From Bacteroidota bacterium (lineage in GTDB: Bacteria > Bacteroidota > Bacteroidia > Chitinophagales > BACL12): a DNA stretch of 64,000 nucleotides. The position numbers and the translations under genes were made by a program. Of this stretch, positions 19,575 to 28,534 are shown one piece after another. The notes beneath the pieces are model-generated. The model was given only the letters and a program-made list of their open reading frames with translations, was not told where the DNA came from and did no database searches. The DNA lies in assembly GCA_016124275.1 (NCBI GenBank), contig WGOA01000052.1:1-64000 (forward strand). Reading direction: 5' to 3'. How positions within the stretch are numbered: position 1 is the stretch's first letter; each line of letters opens with the position of its first letter.

Positions 19575-20555
19575 TCAGGGGATGGAATTGCTTTCCTGGC
19601 TTTTCTGGTAGCGGTAGAGCAGGGTCAATTCAAAGTTGCTGCGGTCGGCGGCAAATTGGTTGAGCACGTAAGTATACGTCCCGCGGAGCGAAAAGCGGTC
19701 TTCAAAGCCCACCTCAGCACTTAACAAAATTTGCCGGAAGCGCTCTTGCACCACCGGAAAACTCGGGTTTGGGGGCACTTGCCGGCGCAGGTCAATCCGG
19801 TAGCCAACACCCACCCCAAATTGGTCATCAAAGCGGGCATCGGCGGTGAAATCGCTCAGGAAGTTGCCGGAATTGGCGTAGCGCCCCAGGAAGGCAGGGG
19901 TGATGATCAGGCCATCCAGATCAATGCCGTAGCTGGCGTTGAGGTAATAAACGTCGTCGATGGTTGCAGTAATGGCGGATGTGTATTCCACCGTAGGCCG
20001 ACTCAGGTGTGTGGCCCCGGCTCCCAGCGAAAGATTTTGGTAGGTGTACCAGATGCCTGCGTCAAAATCGGGGAAGAAGCGGTTTCGCCGGTCCAGCGCA
20101 GTGGGTACACCCGCTTGTTGAAAGCCGACAATCTCGCGACTGCCCAGGCCCAAACTTCCCCCGACCAACAGCCGATGCCCGGCCTCGTCAAGGACCGGAT
20201 AAGCAAAACCGATATCCGCGATGACGTAGCGCGCGCTGAACGGCACAAAGATGTAGGTCAGGTTGGCGCTAATGGCCCCGTCAAAACTGCCCACGGCCTG
20301 GCGAACACCGAGCGTAAAGGACGAACTGACCAGGGTGTCCAGCACGGCGGCCAGGCTTTGGCCGCTGGCAAAAACAGCCCCATCACCAAAAACGCCGGCG
20401 TAGCCGGGATTCAGGCTGCTGAAGGTGTGGTACCCGTGGGCACTGACCGGGTCGGAGGTCAGGGCAGTACCTGATAAAAACTGCGCGCGCAGGCTGGTGG
20501 CCGTCAACAGGCACAGCCCTGCAACCACCATACCATAGAGTATGTTATGCTTCAA
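19575..20555 (-). CDS. PorP/SprF-like type IX secretion membrane protein
   Basis: Signal peptide; SSLNPGYAG motif near N-terminus; beta-barrel-like alternation. Confidence 0.75.
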   Translation of the reverse strand: MKHNILYGMVVAGLCLLTATSLRAQFLSGTALTSDPVSAHGYHTFSSLNPGYAGVFGDGAVFASGQSLAAVLDTLVSSSFTLGVRQAVGSFDGAISANLTYIFVPFSARYVIADIGFAYPVLDEAGHRLLVGGSLGLGSREIVGFQQAGVPTALDRRNRFFPDFDAGIWYTYQNLSLGAGATHLSRPTVEYTSAITATIDDVYYLNASYGIDLDGLIITPAFLGRYANSGNFLSDFTADARFDDQFGVGVGYRIDLRRQVPPNPSFPVVQERFRQILLSAEVGFEDRFSLRGTYTYVLNQFAADRSNFELTLLYRYQKSQESNSIP

Positions 20556-22254
20556 TTTCTTCGCTCCGTTTAATGGATTTGATGTGCAGTTGCAGCGAAA
20601 CCTGTCCGTTCCAGCGGTTTTCTTCTACGTGGTAGGCCAGGGCGAGCGGCTTTCCGCTGCTGCACAAACCGAGCGAACCGACCTGGCCAAAGGCAATGCC
20701 ATCAAAACGAACATCCCCACTGCGCACCTGCACTTTGAGGTGCTCGTCTTTGAGCACGCGCGGTGCGCCCTGGGTTTGCAGGGCTCTGCTGGCAAAGACT
20801 GGCGCCAGATTGCCCGGTCCAAAGGGTTCAAACTGCTTGAGGATGGCAAAGAACTTGTCTTTGACATCCGGCAGGGTTAGTTCAGCGTCAATGCGGAGGC
20901 GGGGGGTCAACAGGTCGAAGGGAATGCGCTCGCGCACCGCTGCTTCAAACCGCTCGCGAAAGATGGGCACGTTGGCCAGCGGCATGCTCAGACCCGCTGC
21001 AAAGGCATGCCCACCGAAGCGGTCCAACAGATCGCTGCAGGCGGAGATGGCGTCGTGGATGTCAAGCCCCGCCACCGATCGCGCAGAGCCTACCGCCTGT
21101 CCGTTGGACGCAGTCAGCACGATGGTGGGCCGGTAGTGTTTCTCAATCAATCGGCTGGCCACAATGCCGATGACACCCTTGTGCCAGTGTTCGGCAAAAA
21201 CCACCGTACTGAAGCGCTCTTCCCGGTCGGCCCAGGCCATCAGGATGGCCAGCGCCTCGCGGGTGGTGTCCTGGTCTTCCTGTTTGCGGTGGTCGTTGCG
21301 GCTTTGCAGCTCGTCCGCGCCATCGCGGGCGGGGTCTTCGGTTTCGGCCAACAGCATGGCTACCGCATCGCGGGCGTGGCCCATGCGCCCGGCGGCATTG
21401 ATCCGCGGCGCCAGCCCAAAGACCAGGTCGCGGATGGTTGGGGGCCCGACTACTTTGGCTTGCCGAAGCAATGCCCGCAGCCCCGGCCGGGGTGCTTTGG
21501 CCAACAACTGCAAGCCGTGGTGCAAGAGCACGCGATTTTCGCCGGTAACCGGAACGATATCTGCGGCGATGCTCACCGCCACCAGATCCAGGCCTTCGTA
21601 CAGTTCTGCAGTCGGCAACCCGTGCCGCTCAACAAATCCTTGCAGGAGTTTAAACCCTACCCCGCAACCGCACAGCTCCTTGAAAGGATACCCGCAGTCG
21701 GCTTGCTTGGGGTCCAGAATGGCCACGGCGTCCGGCAATTCAGCGCCGGGCAGGTGGTGGTCGGCCACGATGACGTCCATGCCCAGGGCGCGCGCTTCTG
21801 CGATGCGATCAACAGCCTTGATGCCGCAGTCCAGCGTCAGGATGAGCCCGACACCGGTTGCGGCGGCATAGCGCACCCCGGCTTCTGACAAACCATAGCC
21901 TTCGCTATCCCGGTCGGGAATGTAGTACTCTACGGCTTCGTGGCGGCGGCGCAAAAAGCGATAGACCAGCGCCACCGCGGTGGTGCCGTCCACGTCATAG
22001 TCGCCGTAAACCAAAATGCGCTCGCCACGGCTCAGGGCAAGGTCCAGCCGATCCAGCGCCTCCGCCATGCCTTTCATGGCCAACGGAGGATGCAAATGCG
22101 TCAGCTCTGGCCGGAAAAACCGGCGCGCGCTCTCAAAATCGGGAACGCCCCGTTGCACCAACAGCCGGCAAAAAACCGGGTGAATGCCCAATTCGCGTTG
22201 CAAGGCCACAACCCGGTTTTCATCAACCGGCTCCCATTCCCAGCGGTAGTCCAC
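20545..22254 (-). CDS. recJ: single-stranded-DNA-specific exonuclease RecJ
   Basis: ILVYGDYDVDGTTAV; VIVADHHLPG; LAPRINAAGRMGHARDAV; FGGHAFAAGLSM; GTG start. Confidence 0.95.
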   Translation of the reverse strand: MDYRWEWEPVDENRVVALQRELGIHPVFCRLLVQRGVPDFESARRFFRPELTHLHPPLAMKGMAEALDRLDLALSRGERILVYGDYDVDGTTAVALVYRFLRRRHEAVEYYIPDRDSEGYGLSEAGVRYAAATGVGLILTLDCGIKAVDRIAEARALGMDVIVADHHLPGAELPDAVAILDPKQADCGYPFKELCGCGVGFKLLQGFVERHGLPTAELYEGLDLVAVSIAADIVPVTGENRVLLHHGLQLLAKAPRPGLRALLRQAKVVGPPTIRDLVFGLAPRINAAGRMGHARDAVAMLLAETEDPARDGADELQSRNDHRKQEDQDTTREALAILMAWADREERFSTVVFAEHWHKGVIGIVASRLIEKHYRPTIVLTASNGQAVGSARSVAGLDIHDAISACSDLLDRFGGHAFAAGLSMPLANVPIFRERFEAAVRERIPFDLLTPRLRIDAELTLPDVKDKFFAILKQFEPFGPGNLAPVFASRALQTQGAPRVLKDEHLKVQVRSGDVRFDGIAFGQVGSLGLCSSGKPLALAYHVEENRWNGQVSLQLHIKSIKRSEEIEA

Positions 22255-22408
22255 AGGGCGGTAAGTTAGAGCATTCCCGGGGCAGGGAAAGGCCGCAACG
22301 GCCTAAATCCAGCCCGTGTTAGTAACTTCTGGAAAGCAGCGCGGGAGCAGCGTTTTCAGGGCGAAAGGCGCAGTTGCGCAGCGCGGCAACTTGTCGCACC
22401 TTGCGGCA

Positions 22409-24202
22409 TCAGGGCAGCAGCACCACCGGCATGGCCGCAGCGGGGCTCTCGAAGAAATACAAGCCTGCGGGCAAATCCTGCAGGGATACAGCCAGCACCG
22501 AGCCAGCCGCCCAAAGCCCGGAGCGGAGGGGCCTGCCGAGCGCATCCCGCAGGCACCAGGGCTGGGGTTCAGCACCGGCGCTAGCTGCGGGTGCTAACAG
22601 CCCTTCGACATACAGCGTACCTTGTGCGGCCAAGGGATTGGGGTACAGGTTCAGCGCGCTGCTGCCTGCGAGCGGCTGCTCCACACCACCCACGCGGCAG
22701 TAGCCATCCAAGAGCGCTAACATAGCCTGGTGTATGTTCAGGCGGCCGCCGGAAACACTGCGAACGAGCAGGTCGTCAACGGGCGTGACGCCCTCCAACA
22801 AGTACTGCCGAACCAACAGCGCCATGCCCGCCGGATCAAAACGGTAGTCTTCCAGAAAGCGCGGGCAGGCGGCGGCGTATAGCAGTGCAATGGTTCCGGC
22901 CACATGCGGCGTGGCCATGGATGTTCCAGAATTAAACGTATAGGTATTTCCTGGTGCCGTGGAATAGACGCCTGTTCCCGGAGCCCCTAAATCGATGTTT
23001 TCGGGGCCATACCCTGCACCGCTGAGCTCGTCATCGTTGTCCGTGTTGGTCACGGCGATCATGTAAGGGCTGGAGCAGGTGGTGGGCACGTCGCCGATGA
23101 CGTCCACGTTCTGGAAGGCGTTGATGGTGGCGGCCGGACTAAGGATGCCCAGGGCACCGAGGCTGTCGTACATGGCGCACCAAATGGGAAAGTCTTCCGG
23201 TTGGGCAAAATCCAGCCCAAAGCTGGAATTGGTCACCACCACAAAGGCGCCTTCCGCACCGTCCGTGGCGTCGTAGTGCTTGCGCATGGCGTGGATGTAG
23301 CCGTAGGCAGCCACCACATCGTCTTCTTCCAATTCGGCAAAAACGGGCAGAATGGGGGTGCCCCAATTCACGCCGGTAACGCCCAGGCCGTTGTTGCCCA
23401 GCGCGGCAGCGATGCCGCAAACGTGCGTTCCGTGCAGTTCCACCGGCAACGCAGCATTGTTGTCCGTGGCGTTCCAGCCGAAGTAGTCGTCCACGTAACC
23501 GTTGCCGTCGTTGTCCAGGCTGTCTCCTTCAATTTCGCCGCGGTTGATCCAAAACCACAAGTCTTCGTGGTTGCGGTCAAAACCGTCGTCAACTACCGCG
23601 ATGACGATGGTATCGCCAAGCGCCGTAACGCCGCCGGTGCTGATGTCCCAGGCTTCCGGGGCGTTAATGTCCGCCCCTTCCAGCCCCGGTCCGCCCATGT
23701 TGTTCATGCCCCATTGCAGGGGGAAACTGGGGTCGGAGGGAATAAGCCGCTTTTGCAGCGTGTGGTTGAACTGTGCAGCTTGCAACGCGGGCATGCCCTG
23801 CAGGCGCGCCAGCCACAGTTGGGGGTCGCGGTCAGGGTCAGTGTTCGGGCCACTGTCGGGGCCACTGTTGGGGTCTTTATCTGGGCCAGCGTTCGGATCA
23901 AGGTCCAGCCGGTAAAGGCCCAGCGCAGGGGCAAGGGGCACGAGCGCAGCGGGTTGGTCGGGATAGAGGGTCTGCAGGTGGGTGAGCAGGGCCGTCGGTT
24001 GTTGGCCGGGGCGAAATTGCAGCAGGTATTGTCCCGGAATGGCCGCGTTAACCGAAGCGGATTGTGCGCTGCTCATCTTTGGGGATAAGAGCAGGCCACC
24101 AAGACAAAACAAGGCTATCGCGTACTGGTGGAGGGACACCATGCTGGGGCGGGAAGGGGTTGGGGCAAGCGCTTTCAGCTGGGTTTTCGGAGCCAGTTGC
24201 AA
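22409..24202 (-). CDS. S8 subtilisin-like serine protease with C-terminal T9SS-type sorting region
   Basis: VVDDGFDRNHEDL (Asp), HGTHVCGIAAALG (His), NSGTSMATPHVAGTIALL (Ser); LYPNP...LPAGLYFF C-terminus. Confidence 0.93.
   Translation of the reverse strand: MQLAPKTQLKALAPTPSRPSMVSLHQYAIALFCLGGLLLSPKMSSAQSASVNAAIPGQYLLQFRPGQQPTALLTHLQTLYPDQPAALVPLAPALGLYRLDLDPNAGPDKDPNSGPDSGPNTDPDRDPQLWLARLQGMPALQAAQFNHTLQKRLIPSDPSFPLQWGMNNMGGPGLEGADINAPEAWDISTGGVTALGDTIVIAVVDDGFDRNHEDLWFWINRGEIEGDSLDNDGNGYVDDYFGWNATDNNAALPVELHGTHVCGIAAALGNNGLGVTGVNWGTPILPVFAELEEDDVVAAYGYIHAMRKHYDATDGAEGAFVVVTNSSFGLDFAQPEDFPIWCAMYDSLGALGILSPAATINAFQNVDVIGDVPTTCSSPYMIAVTNTDNDDELSGAGYGPENIDLGAPGTGVYSTAPGNTYTFNSGTSMATPHVAGTIALLYAAACPRFLEDYRFDPAGMALLVRQYLLEGVTPVDDLLVRSVSGGRLNIHQAMLALLDGYCRVGGVEQPLAGSSALNLYPNPLAAQGTLYVEGLLAPAASAGAEPQPWCLRDALGRPLRSGLWAAGSVLAVSLQDLPAGLYFFESPAAAMPVVLLP
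23823..23906. repeat. in-frame 12-bp degenerate tandem repeat (about 7 units)
   Basis: gggtcgcggtca gggtcagtgttc gggccactgtcg gggccactgttg gggtctttatct gggccagcgttc ggatcaaggtcc; encodes the DPNAGPDKDPNSGPDSGPNTDPDRDP tract on the minus strand. Confidence 0.85.
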
Positions 24203-24298
24203 GCAGAATTGCCGCCCTTCGACCTATAAATATAGCGAATTGCCGCAAAAACAAACGCGGGCCTTGCGGGGTAAGCCCAGTTCGTCCTGATTAATGCC

Positions 24299-24958
24299 TT
24301 AGCGCCGGATCAACTGCGTGCGGCAGCTTTCCGTGATGGCGCCGTTGTTCACCGACCATTGGAGGTAAAGCGTATCGCCGCTGGGCACGGCCATGCCAGT
24401 GCCGGACCAGTCCAGGGTGGCGGTGCTGCGGTCAACGAGCAGTTCATGGCCATAATCGCCTTCCAGAAACAAGTTGACGTAACTGCCGGGGCCGAAATTG
24501 CCCAAATTGAACAGCAACACCCTGTTTTCGGGGCAGGTGCAGTCCTGGATGCCCGCCTGGTAGCTGAATATGCCCGATGTGCAGGTGTCTATCGCGCTGT
24601 AATTCACCGCGTAATAGCTCTCTTTTTCCATGCCAACGCGTACGTCAAAGCCCACGCTGCTTTCATTTCCGGCGTCATCGCTGACCCTGAAATCCACCCG
24701 ATAGTCGCCGTAGCGTTTGGTATCCACACTGCCTTCCTGCACCAAAGCGGGGGTGAGGTCGCAGTCGCGGTTGTCCACCACTTCCAGCACGGCCTCCGGG
24801 AGTGAATCGCCCAGCAACACGAATTCCGGGAGCGCACGCCGAACGCTGATCTGGGGGGCATCCTGATCAGCCGGTTTGCAGGCGGGCAGCAACGCGCTCA
24901 GAGCGGCCGTGGCGGCTAATGCAAGGAGAACTCGGGGGAAGGGCTTTTTGGGCAGCAT
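24299..24958 (-). CDS. DUF5011-like Ig-fold lipoprotein, paralog 1
   Basis: Lipobox LLPACK; VSDDAGNESS Ig-like motif; C-terminal half resembles the next two genes. Confidence 0.75.
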   Translation of the reverse strand: MLPKKPFPRVLLALAATAALSALLPACKPADQDAPQISVRRALPEFVLLGDSLPEAVLEVVDNRDCDLTPALVQEGSVDTKRYGDYRVDFRVSDDAGNESSVGFDVRVGMEKESYYAVNYSAIDTCTSGIFSYQAGIQDCTCPENRVLLFNLGNFGPGSYVNLFLEGDYGHELLVDRSTATLDWSGTGMAVPSGDTLYLQWSVNNGAITESCRTQLIRR

Positions 24959-25025
24959 GCGAGGTTGGTGGCGGGAGAGCTGTCAGGGTCTTGATGCTCA
25001 GGAATTTTCGGCTACGTTTTACAGG

Positions 25026-25676
25026 TCAGGGTTTTCGGAACTGGCTGACACAAGATTGAAAGGACACGGAATCGATTTCGTCAAACGGCAAGTCAAATGC
25101 GAACCGGGTGGTTGTTCCGTATGTTAAAACCGAATTACCAACATACGTAAAATCTGAAAGTGAGTCGTTTAGGGTGATGCTGTTTCCAAGCCGTCCAAGG
25201 ATCTGCAAGTGCATTTGGTAGCTGCTGCCGCGGTTCCGCCAATTGGAAACCGCAACACGCGTGCTGTCCAGCGGATCCAAAACAGCGACAGCGGTGTAAT
25301 TGATCAGGATGGAATCGCAGCTATCGCGCACCGCCCAGTTGCCGGTATAATCCTGTGTGCGGGCGTAAACGGCCACGAACCTGGTGGCGGAATCTTCATT
25401 GCCCGCAGCATCGGCCACGTAGTAATAAACGGGGTATTCGCCTACGGAGTCGGTTCTGACGCGGCTGGCATCGGCGGTAACGGCAGCGGTGTCCAACACC
25501 CCGTCTTCTTTGTCCGTGCCCAGGGCTCCCCGTTCCTGGTAGGCCTGGCCCAGCGGGACCCGGTATTCCGGCTCCAAAACCACCACAACCGGCGGCGTTT
25601 TATCGGTTTTTTGGCAGGCTACCACCAGAATGGTTAGGAGCAAGCCCAGGAAAATGGGACGGTTTTTTAAAGCCAT
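25026..25676 (-). CDS. DUF5011-like Ig-fold lipoprotein, paralog 2
   Basis: Lipobox VVACQK; YYVADAAGNEDSAT; FTYVGNSVLTYGTTTRFAF; start MALKNRP preferred over 25685. Confidence 0.75.
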   Translation of the reverse strand: MALKNRPIFLGLLLTILVVACQKTDKTPPVVVVLEPEYRVPLGQAYQERGALGTDKEDGVLDTAAVTADASRVRTDSVGEYPVYYYVADAAGNEDSATRFVAVYARTQDYTGNWAVRDSCDSILINYTAVAVLDPLDSTRVAVSNWRNRGSSYQMHLQILGRLGNSITLNDSLSDFTYVGNSVLTYGTTTRFAFDLPFDEIDSVSFQSCVSQFRKP

Positions 25677-25682
25677 GAGGCG

Positions 25683-25690
25683 CAAAGTTA
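25683..25690 (-). promoter_or_regulatory. Bacteroidota-type -7 element TAACTTTG, 6 nt from ATG
   Basis: Minus strand TAACTTTG-CGCCTC-ATGGCTTTA. Confidence 0.45.
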
Positions 25691-25720
25691 AGAAAGCCGC
25701 CCCGGTGAGGGCGGCTTTCT
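25691..25720. terminator. bidirectional hairpin, 12-bp perfect stem
   Basis: AGAAAGCCGCCC-CGGTGA-GGGCGGCTTTCT. Confidence 0.75.
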
Positions 25721-25828
25721 ATGGTTTGTTCTGTTCGTTGGGGTTAACCGTTGAAGCGCCGTGCGAACTTCGATTAAGGGCTCTTTCCGAAGAAAAACAC
25801 CTAAACGTTCAACGGGAACGGAAGCGAA

Positions 25829-26482
25829 TTATTGCTTGGTGAACACTGCGTCGCAGGTCAGCACACTGGCGCCGTCATCGGCGGAGTAGTCCAGGGTGAA
25901 GACCATGGCCGTGGTGGTGCCGGTGGTCAGAACGCCTGATCCCACAAAGGTGGCACCGCCGATAGCGTCGTCCACGCCAACATTGCTGTTGGTGTCGCCG
26001 GTCAGGTTGAGGTCAACCAGAACCGACAAACCGTAGTTGCCGAAATTGCTGACAATAACCGTGTTGGGGTCCGCACCAGCCGTGATGGTTACGTCGTAGG
26101 TGTAGGTATTTCCGTCGCTGCAGTCTTCCACCACTTCGTAAACACCGGCAAAGTCGCTGCCTTGGGCAAAGACGTGCACGGTGCGAACTTCTGATCCGGT
26201 GTTGCCGGCATCGTCAGTGGCGCTGTAGAGGATGTCGTAGCTGCCTACTTCGTTGGTGTTCAGCGCGCTGTCGTCCACGTTGATGGTGGCAATGACGCCA
26301 TCTTCGGTATCCGTGGCTTCTGCACCGGCTTCGGTGTAGGTTCCGCCCAGTTCAACGAACTCGGGGCTGTCGCCCAAAAGGGTGATGATGGGGCTGTTCA
26401 AATCATCTTCGGTACACTGGGTGAACAGAAGAACGGCCAGGGAGAGGGCCAGAAACTTAATGCTTTTGCTGAAATTGGTCAT
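25829..26482 (-). CDS. DUF5011-like Ig-fold lipoprotein, paralog 3
   Basis: MTNFSKSIKFLALSLAVLLFTQCTEDD signal/lipobox; YSATDDAGNTGSEVRTVHVFA; ATFVGSGVLTTGTTTAMVF. Confidence 0.8.
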   Translation of the reverse strand: MTNFSKSIKFLALSLAVLLFTQCTEDDLNSPIITLLGDSPEFVELGGTYTEAGAEATDTEDGVIATINVDDSALNTNEVGSYDILYSATDDAGNTGSEVRTVHVFAQGSDFAGVYEVVEDCSDGNTYTYDVTITAGADPNTVIVSNFGNYGLSVLVDLNLTGDTNSNVGVDDAIGGATFVGSGVLTTGTTTAMVFTLDYSADDGASVLTCDAVFTKQ

Positions 26483-26633
26483 GGTCTTGGATTTAGGTTT
26501 GATACCAGGTGGCTTGCTAATGATAGCTGTGCTAATTTTGCGCAAAAATAGGTCTACCGCCGCGATTAATACAACCGGGGTTCAATTGGCCTCAAAATTG
26601 ATTCTTTCGAATCGTACCCAAACCAGCAAATCC

Positions 26634-27017
26634 ATGAAAATTCAAATTCTCGCCCTCGCTTTGGGCACAACGTTGGCCTTCAGCAGCTGCAACAGCGGCG
26701 CAGACCAAATTGCCACCCTTGAAACCCAGCTAACCGAGCAAAAACAAGCCTTGGTGGACACCGTGGCCTATTTCACCACCGCCATGTCCGACATGCAATT
26801 CCAAATGGACAGCATCAATGCTGAGCTTGCCAAATTCACTGCTGTCGTGGCCAGCCCTGGCACTTCAACCAAAAAACCTGCAGCTCCTGCTAAGCCAACC
26901 GGTGAAATTGACGTGACTAAGAAAGGCGGTGGAGACGCCCCAAAGATTGACGTAACCAAGAAAGGCGGCGGTGATGCTCCCAAGATTGACGTAACCAAGA
27001 AAGGTGGCGGAAACTGA
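26634..27017 (+). CDS. small coiled-coil lipoprotein with C-terminal IDVTKKGGGDAPK repeats
   Basis: MKIQILALALGTTLAFSSCNSG lipobox; heptad-like helix; start corrected from 26382 to 26634. Confidence 0.75.
   Translation: MKIQILALALGTTLAFSSCNSGADQIATLETQLTEQKQALVDTVAYFTTAMSDMQFQMDSINAELAKFTAVVASPGTSTKKPAAPAKPTGEIDVTKKGGGDAPKIDVTKKGGGDAPKIDVTKKGGGN
26907..27014. repeat. 39-bp in-frame tandem repeat, about 2.8 copies
   Basis: Units at 26907-26945, 26946-26984 and 26985-27014 encoding IDVTKKGGGDAPK. Confidence 0.9.
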
Positions 27018-27052
27018 TCGTTAGTTTCTGATTGTCATCTGTTAACAGACAC

Positions 27053-27082
27053 AAAAAAACCGCCTTTCGGGGCGGTTTTTTT
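27053..27082. terminator. bidirectional Rho-independent terminator
   Basis: AAAAAAACCGCC-TTTCGG-GGCGGTTTTTTT. Confidence 0.88.
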
Positions 27083-27150
27083 ATGCCTGGAATAGCCACA
27101 AACTGCCCCTAACGGGCGGTTTTTGGGTCCTTCCAGGGCCATTTTTACGC

Positions 27151-28506
27151 TCAATGCCGCGCGGAAGGCTCCCGCGCTAACAAGAGCGCTTCAATGCGCT
27201 CCCAATATTCGTCCTGCCATTTTGATTCAAAATCAGGCCAGGTGAACATCCGGTCAAAAAGGGCTTGTTGCCGGTCCATTTCCGCTAAAGCGGTGGCGTA
27301 AGGCGTATCGCTGAAGGTCACCAATGAATAAACCGGTGTAAAGTGTGCCGGGTGGCGCTCCGCCACCTGAGCGGCAATTTTCTTTTGCAGCAAAAACCGG
27401 GGATCGGCCACTTTGTCGCGCATTTCCAAAAAATTTCGCTTGGCCAGCTCGGCGATGGCATCCCCATTGGGTTTGCGTTCCTGCTCAAACGCGCGGAAGA
27501 TCTGGCTCCAATCTTTGCCAGGTTGATCAATCAGCTGCGCAAGGGCACGGCAGTCTTCGAACCCGGCATTCATGCCCTGGCCGTAAAACGGCACAATGGC
27601 ATGGGCGGCGTCGCCGAGCAGTAGGGTGTTTTTGTACGCCCAGGGATAGCAGCGCACGGTGACCAACGCGGAGGTCGGGTTATCAAAAAAATCCTGCATC
27701 AAGGTGGGCATCAGGGCTTTTGCGTCGGCGAAGTAGCGGTCAAAATAGGCTTCTGCAAGCGCGGGCGTCTGGAGTGCATCAAAGCCTTCAGGTCCGTCAT
27801 ACGGGGCAAAGAGGGTGCAGGTAAAACTGCCGTCCAGGTTGGGCAGCGCGATGAGCATAAAGCTTTGCCGGGGCCAGATGTGCAGCGCTTCCGGGTCAAT
27901 GAGCCAGCCGCCATCTGCAGCCGGTGGAATCGTCAATTCTTTGTAGCCGTGGGGCAGGTAGTCTTGCTGGTAGTCAAAGCGGGGCCGGCGTTGCAGGCTG
28001 GAGCGCAGCGCGGAAAATGCGCCATCGGTGCCAAAAATTAATTCCGGGCGAAGGGTGTAGTTGCTGCCTGCAGCTTCGTCGCGCATGTGCAGGTCACCGT
28101 TTTCGAGGTTAAATTCCAGGCAGCTGTGCTCGAATTGAAAGGCTACGTTGGGATGCGCATCAGCGGCCTGCATCATGAGCAGGTTGAGTTCCCCGCGGCT
28201 TACCGAGTTAATGTATTGGCCGCTCTTACCATAAGGTTGAAAATGTTGTGTTCCGTCCAGGTCGTGAATCATGCGGCCGTGCATGGGCAGGCACAGGGGA
28301 AGAACGGCGTCTTTAAGACCGGCGCCTTCCAGGGCCAACAGCCCGCGGTCGGAGAGCGCCAGGTTGATGGATCGCCCGCCTCCGGCGCCGCGCGTGCGGA
28401 AGTCGGGGCGACGGTCAAACACGGTAATGCGGTGGCCGCGCTCGCCTAAATAAACAGACAACAGCGATCCCACCAGACCCGCTCCAATAACTGAAAATTG
28501 ACTCAT
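27151..28506 (-). CDS. kmo: kynurenine 3-monooxygenase
   Basis: FSVIGAGLVGSLLSVYLGERGH FAD motif; RGAGGGRSINLALSDRGL; LLLGDAAHAIVPFYGQGMNAGFEDC. Confidence 0.95.
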   Translation of the reverse strand: MSQFSVIGAGLVGSLLSVYLGERGHRITVFDRRPDFRTRGAGGGRSINLALSDRGLLALEGAGLKDAVLPLCLPMHGRMIHDLDGTQHFQPYGKSGQYINSVSRGELNLLMMQAADAHPNVAFQFEHSCLEFNLENGDLHMRDEAAGSNYTLRPELIFGTDGAFSALRSSLQRRPRFDYQQDYLPHGYKELTIPPAADGGWLIDPEALHIWPRQSFMLIALPNLDGSFTCTLFAPYDGPEGFDALQTPALAEAYFDRYFADAKALMPTLMQDFFDNPTSALVTVRCYPWAYKNTLLLGDAAHAIVPFYGQGMNAGFEDCRALAQLIDQPGKDWSQIFRAFEQERKPNGDAIAELAKRNFLEMRDKVADPRFLLQKKIAAQVAERHPAHFTPVYSLVTFSDTPYATALAEMDRQQALFDRMFTWPDFESKWQDEYWERIEALLLAREPSARH

Positions 28507-28534
28507 GATGTCTTGTAAAGTTAGCGACCGGGCT

